A DNA stretch of 64,000 bases, taken from assembly GCF_030490285.1 (NCBI RefSeq), contig NZ_CP129884.1:3534001-3598000 (forward strand), in the 5' to 3' direction. Every line of letters begins with the position of its first letter. The first letter of the stretch is position 1. Below the pieces are notes generated by a model. That model was not told the DNA's origin, searched no databases, and saw nothing but the letters and a program-made list of their open reading frames with translations. The DNA is from Methylomonas montana. Its GTDB lineage: Bacteria > Pseudomonadota > Gammaproteobacteria > Methylococcales > Methylomonadaceae. Both the position numbers and the translations under genes were made by a program. Of the stretch, positions 56,248 through 64,000 are shown in pieces.

Positions 56248-58560
56248 TTACAAATTAATGCAATCTTGAGCGAATTTCGAAAAACTACGGACCTTGTTAC
56301 GGCCGCTGTGCTTGGCGTGATACAGCGCTTTATCGGCCAGATTAAGCAGGTTACCGATGTTGGTGTTTTTATCCATCAGCGTAGCGACGCCGATGGATAC
56401 CGTGAAGCGCAACACCTGCCCAGAATCCAGCAGGAGTTGGCTATCGGCCACCGAGACCCGCAATCGTTCCGCCGCTTCAACGGCCTTGCTGTGATTGGTT
56501 TCAGGCAATAAAACCGCAAATTCCTCGCCGCCCAAACGGCCGGGAATGTCGATTTCCCTTAAGTTGGCCGCTAAAATGCCACTCATTTCTTGCAGGACCT
56601 GGTCGCCAACCGCATGGCCATAGCCGTCGTTGACGGCTTTAAAATGATCGATATCCAGCATCAACACCGACAATGGATTACCGTAACGATCCGACCGCGC
56701 CAGCTCCGCTTCGCCTTGCTCCATGAAATAACGGCGGTTGGCGATACCGGTCAGATAATCGGTCCGCGCCTGACGCTCCAGCTCGGCTTGCATGGCCTTG
56801 CGTTGGCTAATGTCCCGTACGAAGGCGCAGTTATATTCCAAACCTTCAAAGACGATGTAATTGGCGATCACTTCCACCGGTATTTCGCGCTTATCTTTAG
56901 TGCGCTGCACAGTTTCAAACTTCAAGGAGCCGTTTCGTTTTAATTCTTGCCAATGGCTCCACCACATGTCCGCCGAAAAACGCGCATCGATATCCATCAC
57001 GCGAAGTTCCAGCAATTCCTCGCGGCTATAACCCAAAGAGCGGCACGCGGTTTGGTTGACAAACTGAATCGTGGCATCCGGGCCGATCCAGTATAAACAG
57101 TCGGTCGCCCACTCCACCGAAAACTGGGTCAATTGCAGTCGTTGCTCGGCCAACTTGCGCTCGGTAGTATCGATGATCGAAGCGATATAGCCGGCCAGCG
57201 TCTGATTGTCGGTAAAACAAGGCGTGAAATTTAATTGGATATAGACTTGGCTAGTCACGGGTTTACTGGTTTCGTAAAGCCGATGTTTCCTGATTAGCTG
57301 AAAGTCGATGAAGCGTTCCTCGGATGCGGATAATCCTTGGCTCAGCGCAATTTTAGTCTCCGGCAAAATGGCAGGATCGTTGAATAAACAATAGTTTTCC
57401 AAGGAATCGTCAGGCGATACGCCGAACATTTCCCGCGCAGCCCGATTCACCGTCAAGACTTTACCCTTCTGGTCGAAAACATTGATGCCGATCGGCGAGT
57501 GATCGAAAAAGGCTTTCAGATTGGCTTCGCTGGTTCGCAACGCCTGTTCTGCCTCTTTGCGCTCGCTGACATCGTTGTAAATGGTGACGATTTCGCCGCC
57601 GGGCAGCTTGTAGACATAACTCTCCCGCCAACCCTGGATCCGCTCGTCCTGGTAATAGGCCGCCGGATAGGCTTCCGGGTGTCCGGTTTTGGCGACTCGC
57701 CGCAAAACAGCCAGCAAACCAAACGCCGCCATACCGGGAAACATTGCCGTGAGTCTTTTGCCGATCACTTCGCGGCGAGTGAGTTTTTCGATGCGTTCGG
57801 CCGCTTTATTAAAACCAATAATGATAAAGTCGTCACCATCGTCACTGAGTCTGAATACCACCACGCCGCTGCTCATATGCTTGAACAGCGCCGTTAACCG
57901 CGCCTCGCTAACGGCCAGCGCCCGCTTCTCGTGCAGCAACTGCAGATTCTTCTCATACAACTCTTCGGTGCGCTCTTCGACGCGCTGAGCCAATTCATTG
58001 TTGAGTTTCGTTAGTTCGGCCGTGCTCTGCTTTTGTTGCAAGCGGTCCAGACCATGATTGGCAAGGGTTTGCGCCAACTCAACATACATTTTGGTGATCT
58101 TTTCCAGCCGCGGCCTGGGGATCACCGGGATATTGGCAACGGCTTGCAGATAACTGTGCTCATCAAAACCGTATCGCTGGGCCTGACTGCGGAAAAACTC
58201 CAGATCGGGCGGCACGGTAAAACATTGGCCGATAAATACATTAGCCACATGTTGACCACTGACGATAATCGGCATTGCCACATCGACCAAACCATTCAGA
58301 CAATCGTAGATTGCAAAATCCTCACCTTGTAACAGGTGTTTGGCTAACGACGTGTCGCTTTCGATGCAGTTGGCGCAGGTTTCGGGATTAACCCGATGAA
58401 AACCGACGCAAGCCTCCTGCCAACCGGAACCCGTGATAACCCCACCATCAGTGTCGAGAATTGCGTTGCCAAGACCAATCGCCTGACTCAGGCTATCCAT
58501 CAGCGATTGCAGACTGACGACATCGACTAATTCGGCATATTTGATGATTTGATCGGACAT
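56248..58560 (-). CDS. PocR-PAS(x3)-GGDEF diguanylate cyclase
   Basis: A 770-residue soluble protein. Residues 1-175 are a PocR ligand-binding domain (SGWQEACVGFHRVNPETCANCIESD, with the conserved cysteines). A coiled coil (about 180-215) follows, then three PAS/PAC modules and a GGDEF domain with RLGGEEFAVLLPE. PocR domains bind small hydrocarbon-derived ligands or diols in characterised proteins, so a metabolite signal for c-di-GMP synthesis is inferred. It lies in reverse orientation in the middle of the decayed polyene locus, and its 3' end abuts the truncated frame after ACP. Confidence 0.9.
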   Translation of the reverse strand: MSDQIIKYAELVDVVSLQSLMDSLSQAIGLGNAILDTDGGVITGSGWQEACVGFHRVNPETCANCIESDTSLAKHLLQGEDFAIYDCLNGLVDVAMPIIVSGQHVANVFIGQCFTVPPDLEFFRSQAQRYGFDEHSYLQAVANIPVIPRPRLEKITKMYVELAQTLANHGLDRLQQKQSTAELTKLNNELAQRVEERTEELYEKNLQLLHEKRALAVSEARLTALFKHMSSGVVVFRLSDDGDDFIIIGFNKAAERIEKLTRREVIGKRLTAMFPGMAAFGLLAVLRRVAKTGHPEAYPAAYYQDERIQGWRESYVYKLPGGEIVTIYNDVSERKEAEQALRTSEANLKAFFDHSPIGINVFDQKGKVLTVNRAAREMFGVSPDDSLENYCLFNDPAILPETKIALSQGLSASEERFIDFQLIRKHRLYETSKPVTSQVYIQLNFTPCFTDNQTLAGYIASIIDTTERKLAEQRLQLTQFSVEWATDCLYWIGPDATIQFVNQTACRSLGYSREELLELRVMDIDARFSADMWWSHWQELKRNGSLKFETVQRTKDKREIPVEVIANYIVFEGLEYNCAFVRDISQRKAMQAELERQARTDYLTGIANRRYFMEQGEAELARSDRYGNPLSVLMLDIDHFKAVNDGYGHAVGDQVLQEMSGILAANLREIDIPGRLGGEEFAVLLPETNHSKAVEAAERLRVSVADSQLLLDSGQVLRFTVSIGVATLMDKNTNIGNLLNLADKALYHAKHSGRNKVRSFSKFAQDCINL

Positions 58561-58742
58561 TGATTTACTGGGATCGAACAGTTCAAATTAACAGTCTGTC
58601 GTTAAAAGTTGATAATAGTAGTCAGGATAAACACGAAGGCAAACCCGCTCCAATGGAATGCGTCGGGTTTGTATAAGCTAAGTGTCAACAGTATAGTCTA
58701 GTTACCGAATCGATGAATTTAGGTTAATTAAAAACACGGCTT

Positions 58743-58759
58743 GGCCGGTTTTACCGGCC
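58743..58759. repeat. 7-bp hairpin between decayed locus parts
   Basis: GGCCGGT and ACCGGCC with a TTT loop lie upstream of the MMPL remnant. They may be a terminator of an upstream gene lost by deletion. Only one copy is seen. Confidence 0.4.
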
Positions 58760-58848
58760 GCAATGAAATCTTATTATGCGATATATGCTTGTTTAAAATC
58801 CAAAATTTACTCTATCGCCGATCGTCAGTGCCCGGCATCCGATTCGCG

Positions 58849-59076
58849 ATGAATGCGGCGGTGGATTATGCGGTTTTTTTTCAGATGGCCGACAGCGACG
58901 AAGCCAGCAACAATACTGCGCTAGCCGTAACGCTATCAGCGTTCACCATCTTGCTGACCTATGGGCTATTGGCTGCCAGCGATACCTCGATCGTGCATGC
59001 CTTCGCCGTGACGCTGGCTAAGGGTATTTTCAGCACCTTTTTTTTGGCACAGTTGATCGGCTGTCGTTGGCTATGA
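58849..59076 (+). pseudogene. MMPL-family exporter C-terminal remnant
   Basis: The frame from about 58849 encodes AAVDYAVFFQMADSDEASNN, then TLSAFTILLTYGLLAASDTSIVHAFAVTLAKGI. These resemble the last transmembrane block of the MMPL/RND-type exporter of aryl-polyene clusters (DYAxFF and FGLLAxSxTxxxxxFG). The preceding several hundred residues are absent. Its stop overlaps the YdbH-like start (ATGA). This is the second end of the decayed polyene locus. Confidence 0.55.
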
Positions 59077-60908
59077 CACTCTCCCCTACGCCAAAAAGTG
59101 CGAAACGGCGCGGTTCGTGGCTACGAACCGCGATCGCTGCGCTAATAGCGCTGCTATTGCTTGGTTTGGCGGTTTGGTGGCAAAGATCGATACTGGTGCA
59201 GTGGCTGCTGCAACACTCACTAAAACAAACCGCGTTAATAGCCCCCAGGCTGTCGGGACTTGCGTTCGATTTCAAACAAGCCAAGCTCACTGAAATCAGC
59301 TTCGGTCTGGCAACCCTGGCCGGCGACTTATCGGTTGCGATGGAAGATGTCACAACCGATTACGACCTGGAAAAAAAAATCGTCAACACCCTCAGCATCG
59401 CTCACGCCACGCTGAAATTTAACTACCATCCTGCCGACAAAACCGAAACAAAAAACGCTACGGACAGCGATGCCAAGCGCTTACCGCTGGACCGATTGAG
59501 CATTGCAAAACTGGATATCGACATCGATACGCCTTGGGGCTTGAGCCGATTCACCGGTCAGGCGGACATCGTGCGCGGCGCGGCCGATTCGATCGAAGCA
59601 AAATTTCAGGACAGTCAACAATCGATTTGGCTGGAAATCGAGCCTGGTTTTAGCACCGCCAAACTCAAGGTCGAACGGCTACCGAGCGGCAAGATTTTCG
59701 AAATGAATGCCAAACAACTTGACCAACCCGCCAAGCAAATCAGCCTGAATGCCAACGCGCTTGCGCTTATCGAGTGGTTTGGCAGCAGTTTGCTGATACC
59801 GGAGACTTTGCGGGCAAAAACCCAAACAACCGACTTAGCGAAGATAAGCCCGCTGCTAAGCGCTACGCAACTGAGCGCAAACGCCCAATCGCCGGACAAC
59901 TTCGCCACACTGCAAGCCAAAGCCTTGCTGACGCGGGATAAACGCGCTCTACTGGCTATCGATTTGTCGATGGCCAACAACCAGACCATCGATACCGTCG
60001 GCCGCCTGGACATGTCCGCCACGGAAGCGTTCGATTTAGTCAAACCGTGGTTGCCGGCGATGGCCGCCAGCTGGACGCTTTCCAACGGCAAGGTACAAGG
60101 AAACTTCAATCTGCATAAGCCAGCCGATCAAGACAGCTCCGGAACCGCACAGTTGAAGATTAGCGCGTTGGCCTTGGCAGCCGGCGCGGCGCAAATTGAG
60201 AACGGCAACATCGCGCTAACCATCCCGGAACTGGCGGAACGGGCCATAGACTTGTCTGCAGAGATACCGACACTAGGCTTGGGCAAGGAGTTAGTGGCGC
60301 GCGATCTTAACGTTAAGGCGCGCTATCTCGATCAGGAATTAACGCTAGATCACGCCAGTTTGGCTATATTCGACGGCACGATGGAGTTGATGCCGGGCAA
60401 AATACGCTTGGAACAAACGCCCATGCTGTTGACGTTGCGCGTGCATGGCGTGGATCTGTCGCAACTATTGGACAGCCTGCATTACCCGAATATTTCCGGA
60501 ACCGGCCGTATCGACGGCGAACTGCCCTTGCAGCTAGCCGCCGGAACTATCGACCTGCAAGAAGGCTCCCTCAGCGGGACCCGACCGGGTGTGTTACGCT
60601 ATGTTGGACCGGCCGACAGCGAGAATATTGCCTTTAAGGCGCTACGAAACCTGGTTTACCAAAATCTGCAAGCCAAGGTAAATTATCGCCCCAATGGCGA
60701 TTATCATCTGGGCTTGCGTTTGGAAGGCAGTAACCCGGAAGTACTGTCCGGACATCCGCTGGCCTTTAACCTGAATATCAGCGGCCAGCTGCCCGAGCTA
60801 TTGCGAAAAGGTATTTTAGCCGGCGATTTCGAACGAACTATTTTGGAGCAGGCCACCGCTAAACCGGCAAATGCTAAATCATCGCCAAAGCCACCACCCC
60901 CAAAATAG
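59073..60908 (+). CDS. YdbH-family intermembrane transport protein
   Basis: A 611-residue protein. One N-terminal helix (TAIAALIALLLLGLAVWW) anchors it in the inner membrane. The rest is the repetitive beta-rich AsmA/DUF2125-like periplasmic domain that YdbH, TamB and related proteins use to bridge to the outer membrane. Late segments VDLSQLLDSLHYPNISGTGRIDGELPL and GSNPEVLSGHPLAFNLNISG are typical of YdbH C-termini. It is shorter than E. coli YdbH (879 residues). It is followed by YnbE- and YdbL-like genes, the conserved partners. A role in phospholipid transport to the outer membrane is inferred from those families. Confidence 0.8.
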   Translation: MTLSPTPKSAKRRGSWLRTAIAALIALLLLGLAVWWQRSILVQWLLQHSLKQTALIAPRLSGLAFDFKQAKLTEISFGLATLAGDLSVAMEDVTTDYDLEKKIVNTLSIAHATLKFNYHPADKTETKNATDSDAKRLPLDRLSIAKLDIDIDTPWGLSRFTGQADIVRGAADSIEAKFQDSQQSIWLEIEPGFSTAKLKVERLPSGKIFEMNAKQLDQPAKQISLNANALALIEWFGSSLLIPETLRAKTQTTDLAKISPLLSATQLSANAQSPDNFATLQAKALLTRDKRALLAIDLSMANNQTIDTVGRLDMSATEAFDLVKPWLPAMAASWTLSNGKVQGNFNLHKPADQDSSGTAQLKISALALAAGAAQIENGNIALTIPELAERAIDLSAEIPTLGLGKELVARDLNVKARYLDQELTLDHASLAIFDGTMELMPGKIRLEQTPMLLTLRVHGVDLSQLLDSLHYPNISGTGRIDGELPLQLAAGTIDLQEGSLSGTRPGVLRYVGPADSENIAFKALRNLVYQNLQAKVNYRPNGDYHLGLRLEGSNPEVLSGHPLAFNLNISGQLPELLRKGILAGDFERTILEQATAKPANAKSSPKPPPPK

Positions 60909-60951
60909 GGAATCAATAAACCAAGCCGCCGCCGGCGGACCGGAGGAATGA

Positions 60952-61149
60952 ATGAACTGGAAAGTTGCAAGCTGCGCGGCCATCATATGCGGCAGCGTCT
61001 ATCTCACGGGGTGTTCGCCCTCCGTCAAACTGGAAGCGCCGGACAAACCGATTGAAATCAATATGAACGTCAAGATCGAACACGAAATCCGCTTGAAAGT
61101 GGAAAAAGACGTAGACGAATTGATCACCAGCCAGAAAGGCCTGTTTTAA
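60952..61149 (+). CDS. YnbE-family lipoprotein
   Basis: A 65-residue lipoprotein with signal and lipobox LTGC (about residue 21), then APDKPIEINMNVKIEHEIRLKVEKDVDEL, the YnbE signature. GGAGG precedes the ATG by five bases. It partners YdbH in the ydbH-ynbE-ydbL set, thought to form a continuous envelope-spanning bridge. Confidence 0.9.
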   Translation: MNWKVASCAAIICGSVYLTGCSPSVKLEAPDKPIEINMNVKIEHEIRLKVEKDVDELITSQKGLF

Positions 61150-61160
61150 AGGAGTCACCG

Positions 61161-61505
61161 ATGAAAAACAAAAAAATGCTGTCCATGTTGGCGCCGCTGT
61201 TTCTTGGCTTATGCCTGGTCGCCATGCCGGTTAGTGCCGCCGTCGATCTAGCGACGGCCAAGTCCTCTGGATTGGTGGGCGAACAGATGAATGGTCTCCT
61301 GGGCCTGGTTAAACCTGACGCATCCGCCGAGATACAAGCACTGGTTAAAAGCATCAATGCCCAACGTTTAGCCGAGTACCAACGCATTGCCGCTAAGAAC
61401 GGTGTCGCGGCCGAGGAAGTGGCCCGGCTGACTGCTCAGAAAGTGATAGGGCAAGCCGCGCCGGGACAATTTGTGGAGACACCGTCTGGCTGGGTGCAGC
61501 GCTGA
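61161..61505 (+). CDS. YdbL-family periplasmic protein (DUF1318)
   Basis: A 114-residue exported protein: signal peptide to AMPVSA-A, then AKSSGLVGEQMNGLLG, INAQRLAEYQRIAAKNG and the ending PGQFVETPSGWVQ, as in YdbL. AAAGGAG lies before the ATG. It completes the ydbH-ynbE-ydbL operon and is thought to modulate the YdbH-YnbE bridge. Confidence 0.92.
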   Translation: MKNKKMLSMLAPLFLGLCLVAMPVSAAVDLATAKSSGLVGEQMNGLLGLVKPDASAEIQALVKSINAQRLAEYQRIAAKNGVAAEEVARLTAQKVIGQAAPGQFVETPSGWVQR

Positions 61506-61649
61506 ATAAAAATAGGCGTTGGTGATCGGGTATTTGGCACTATGGCGGAAACGGCTGACGGTTCTCCGCCCACGCTGAAACAAGCGCGTTTATTCAAAGA
61601 AACGACGTAGTGGCTTCGATCCTCCTCCCCTGCAACCTACGGAGCCCCG

Positions 61650-63029
61650 TCAACACTCAATCAAATTAACCGCCAATCCGCCGCGCGAGGTTTCCTTATA
61701 TTTGGTTTTCATATCGGCGCCGGTTTCGCGCATGGTCTTGATGACCTTATCCAAAGACACGAAATGGGTGCCGTCGCCACGTAGCGCAATCCGCGCGGCA
61801 TTGATGGCCTTGACCGAGCCCATCGCATTTCGCTCGATACAAGGCACTTGCACCAAACCGCCGACCGGATCGCAAGTTAAACCCAAATTATGCTCCATGC
61901 CGATTTCGGCAGCGTTCTCGACCTGTTCCGGTGTGCCGCCCAGCACTTCGGCTAAAGCGCCAGCCGCCATCGAACAAGCGACGCCGACTTCGCCTTGGCA
62001 GCCGACTTCGGCCCCCGACAGCGAAGCGTTTTCTTTATAAAGAATCGCAATCGCCGCAGCCGTCAATAAGAAACGGATCACGCCATCTTCGTTCGCTCCC
62101 TCGCAAAACCGCCAATAATAATGCAAGACCGCCGGAATGATGCCCGCCGCACCATTCGTCGGTGCCGTCACTACCCGACCGCCCGAGGCGTTTTCCTCGC
62201 TGACCGCCAGCGCGAACAAATTCACCCAATCCAATGTACCGACCGGTACGCCAGGCGTTTGTTGCGGTATTTCGCCGCTCAGTTGTCGATAAAGATTCGC
62301 GGACCGGCGCTTCACTTTCATGCCACCCGGCATCACGCCTTCCTGGTGCATACCCCGGTCGACGCAAGCCTGCATGACCCGCCAGATTTTCAGCAAATCC
62401 TGACGTATTTGCGCTTCGCTCAACCAAGCCTTTTCATTGCTCATTATCAAGCTGCTGATCGACTTGTTATGCAGGGTGCACAGTTTTAGCATCGCTGCAC
62501 CAGTTTTGAATGGGTACGGCAGGCAGGTATCGTCATTATTCAAACGATCGGCCGCCGCAATCGCGTCGGTTACCACAAAACCGCCGCCAACCGAATAGTA
62601 ATCGGCTTGCAACAATTCAGCGCCACCGGCATCGAAGACCGTAAAGCGCATACCGTTCGAATGGTAGGGCAACACCTTGCGCTGAAACAACAAATCGGCT
62701 TTTTCATTGAATTGTATCGGGTAGCGCTGTAGCAAACTCACAATCCCTGTATCGCGTATCGTCTGTAGCCGTTGCGGAATCAGATCGGGATCGACCGAAT
62801 CCGGCGCCTCGCCTTCCAGCCCCAACAATACGGCCTTATCGGTGCCGTGCCCCTTACCGGTTGCGCCGAGAGAGCCGAATAACTCTACCCGCAGACGGGC
62901 AACTCGACCGATGATACCCTGTTGCTCCAGATTGCCGACAAAGGTCTTCGCCGCCCGCATGGGCCCCACTGTATGCGAACTGGAAGGTCCAATTCCGATT
63001 TTAAAAATATCGAAAACGCTGATAGCCAT
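61650..63029 (-). CDS. sdaA: L-serine ammonia-lyase, single chain
   Basis: A 459-residue Fe-S dehydratase converting L-serine to pyruvate and ammonia. The start at ATG 63029 ([20 protein letters not shown]) fits the family; a 23-codon upstream extension is discarded. The beta domain has [14 protein letters not shown] and [15 protein letters not shown]. The alpha domain has the cluster cysteines in [34 protein letters not shown] and the C-terminal ECstop. It links to glycine/serine flux with gcvTP. Confidence 0.95.
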   Translation of the reverse strand: MAISVFDIFKIGIGPSSSHTVGPMRAAKTFVGNLEQQGIIGRVARLRVELFGSLGATGKGHGTDKAVLLGLEGEAPDSVDPDLIPQRLQTIRDTGIVSLLQRYPIQFNEKADLLFQRKVLPYHSNGMRFTVFDAGGAELLQADYYSVGGGFVVTDAIAAADRLNNDDTCLPYPFKTGAAMLKLCTLHNKSISSLIMSNEKAWLSEAQIRQDLLKIWRVMQACVDRGMHQEGVMPGGMKVKRRSANLYRQLSGEIPQQTPGVPVGTLDWVNLFALAVSEENASGGRVVTAPTNGAAGIIPAVLHYYWRFCEGANEDGVIRFLLTAAAIAILYKENASLSGAEVGCQGEVGVACSMAAGALAEVLGGTPEQVENAAEIGMEHNLGLTCDPVGGLVQVPCIERNAMGSVKAINAARIALRGDGTHFVSLDKVIKTMRETGADMKTKYKETSRGGLAVNLIEC

Positions 63030-63215
63030 GCTCGCCCCGCAAAAGTGTAAAAACGCTATCAACCCGGCATCTAGGACAAGCCAAGTTAATCTCACCAATA
63101 ATCAAGCAATGATCATACCGCGGCTGTTGGGCCAAAGCGGCAGAGATTGGCTTCTTAACTGGATGCCCGTTAAATTTGGGCAGGATCAGAGGCACATTAG
63201 GGTTTTGTTCACAGA

Positions 63216-63443
63216 TCAACCCAATTTTTTAATGCCTACAAACTTGTTTTGCGCGGTCAATTCCATTTCAAAATAGCCCTGAATTCCATCCTTGGTCAAA
63301 TACCGCCTGACGTTCCCGGCCGGAAATGCGATGCGGCGGCCGTCGTCGGCGATCACCGTCACGGTTTTAGCAACGCCTTGGTAAAAGCTTAGATACTGGT
63401 CGGAACTCAGATAGAGTTGGAAGCGGATGAATTGATTGGACAT
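63216..63443 (-). CDS. DUF2835 small protein
   Basis: A 75-residue protein beginning at ATG 63443 (MSNQFIRFQLYLSSDQYLSFYQG). The DUF2835 pattern is complete: YLSFYQGVAKTVTV, DDGRRIAFPAGNVRRYL and DGIQGYFEMEL. The function is unknown. It lies 43 bases after htpX on the same strand. Confidence 0.88.
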   Translation of the reverse strand: MSNQFIRFQLYLSSDQYLSFYQGVAKTVTVIADDGRRIAFPAGNVRRYLTKDGIQGYFEMELTAQNKFVGIKKLG

Positions 63444-63486
63444 GGAAACAACCGCGCCGGCATGGCCGGCGCAGCTAAACAATGAA

Positions 63487-64000
63487 TTAACGGTTGTTTT
63501 GCAAGGCTTCGATACGTTCTTCCAACGGCGGATGACTCATAAACAAACGTTGCACGCCGCCGCCGTTGATGCCGAAAGCCGCCAGTTCGCCGGGCAATTG
63601 CGCCGGTTCGTGCGAACGCTGTAAAGCCCTTAACGCACCTATCATTTTTTGACGACCGGCCAAGCTGGCACCGCCGGCGTCGGCACGGAATTCGCGGTAA
63701 CGCGAGAACCACATGACCAACATCGAAGCCAGAATCGACAAGGCGATTTGGGCGACCATCTGGGTGATGTAATAAGCCGGGCCGTAACCGCGCTCGGTTT
63801 TAAATACTACTCTGTCCACCACATGGCCGATGATGGTGGCGAAGAAGTACACGAAGGTGTTGACCACACCTTGCATCAAGGCCATCGTGATCATATCGCC
63901 GTTAGCGACGTGGCTGATTTCATGGCCGACTACCGCTTCCACTTCGTCGGCGCTCATACTGTGCAGCAGGCCGGTACTGACCGCCACCAGGGCGTTATCG
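63487..64000 (-). CDS. htpX: HtpX-type membrane zinc protease, partial (5' end beyond the window)
   Basis: The C-terminal part, about 171 codons, of a membrane metalloprotease that degrades misfolded inner-membrane proteins. It has [11 protein letters not shown] (HExxH), two hydrophobic segments ([30 protein letters not shown]), [13 protein letters not shown] (third zinc ligand Glu) and the tail [13 protein letters not shown]. The frame is open to the right edge, so the start is missing. Confidence 0.93.
   Translation of the reverse strand, partial: DNALVAVSTGLLHSMSADEVEAVVGHEISHVANGDMITMALMQGVVNTFVYFFATIIGHVVDRVVFKTERGYGPAYYITQMVAQIALSILASMLVMWFSRYREFRADAGGASLAGRQKMIGALRALQRSHEPAQLPGELAAFGINGGGVQRLFMSHPPLEERIEALQNNR

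Noticed and set aside
1-64000. CRISPR array, tRNA or rRNA genes
   Set aside because: No regularly spaced repeats, cloverleaf sequence or rRNA-like segment was seen in any gap, though a faint tRNA could escape a reading by eye.

Overview
The window reads as a chromosomal segment of a free-living Gram-negative proteobacterium, most likely a gammaproteobacterium of the Methylomonas/Methylobacter (type I methanotroph) kind. This is inferred from gene content and codon style: a PEP-CTERM protein beside a TPR protein, a ydbH-ynbE-ydbL envelope operon, single-chain GcvP and SdaA, many PAS/GGDEF proteins and a SulP/carbonic-anhydrase pair. No methane-oxidation or rRNA gene is present to prove it.

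Layout. (1) 0.3-9 kb is visibly AT-richer than the rest. It holds a four-gene operon (GMC oxidoreductase, two SAM methyltransferases, SDR), a PEP-CTERM protein, a dead IS5-type transposase tail, a TPR protein and a GT1 glycosyltransferase. (2) 9.2-18.8 kb holds a soluble double-Cache sensor protein, the Anbu proteasome-like peptidase, two sets of circularly permuted ATP-grasp + alpha-E proteins (one split, one fused) and a transglutaminase-like protease. All four transcription units have sigma-54-type -24/-12 sequences, and NtrC-like 17-bp dyads lie in both divergent intergenic regions, so the block looks like one nitrogen-controlled peptide-tag/proteolysis regulon. (3) 19-25 kb: a large MASE1-PAS-GGDEF-EAL protein, a secreted protein of unknown function and inorganic pyrophosphatase. 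(4) 25.2-26.6 kb is a gene graveyard: vapBC with a nonsense codon in vapC, a DUF2130 scrap and a truncated Tat amidohydrolase. (5) 26.6-33.7 kb: an RNA methyltransferase-like gene, a Lon-like protease, and a LysR regulator divergent from azoR-pirin-DODA.

(6) 34-40.4 kb: an IS630-family element has inserted at a TA inside a lipoprotein metalloprotease gene; removing it with one TA restores the frame exactly. Upstream on the same strand is a two-gene conflict-type operon: a small EACC1-like protein and a caspase-like peptidase with an EF-hand loop, helical repeats and C-terminal membrane helices. (7) 40.7-50.4 kb: a haem-sensor diguanylate cyclase, a porin-SulP-carbonic anhydrase set, an SDR, a KTSC protein and a DEDDh exonuclease/GIY-YIG fusion. 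(8) 50.4-54.5 kb: gcvT-gcvP. (9) 54.5-59.1 kb: a 24-codon membrane-peptide ORF and what looks like a decayed aryl-polyene locus (chain-length-factor tail, intact acyltransferase and ACP, MMPL exporter tail) interrupted by a PocR-PAS-GGDEF gene. (10) 59-64 kb: ydbH-ynbE-ydbL, sdaA, a DUF2835 gene and the 3' part of htpX running off the window.

Start codons were adjusted from the longest open frames wherever a ribosome-binding site, signal peptide or family N-terminus decided the matter. All regulatory sites are eye-matched to consensus and unscored.
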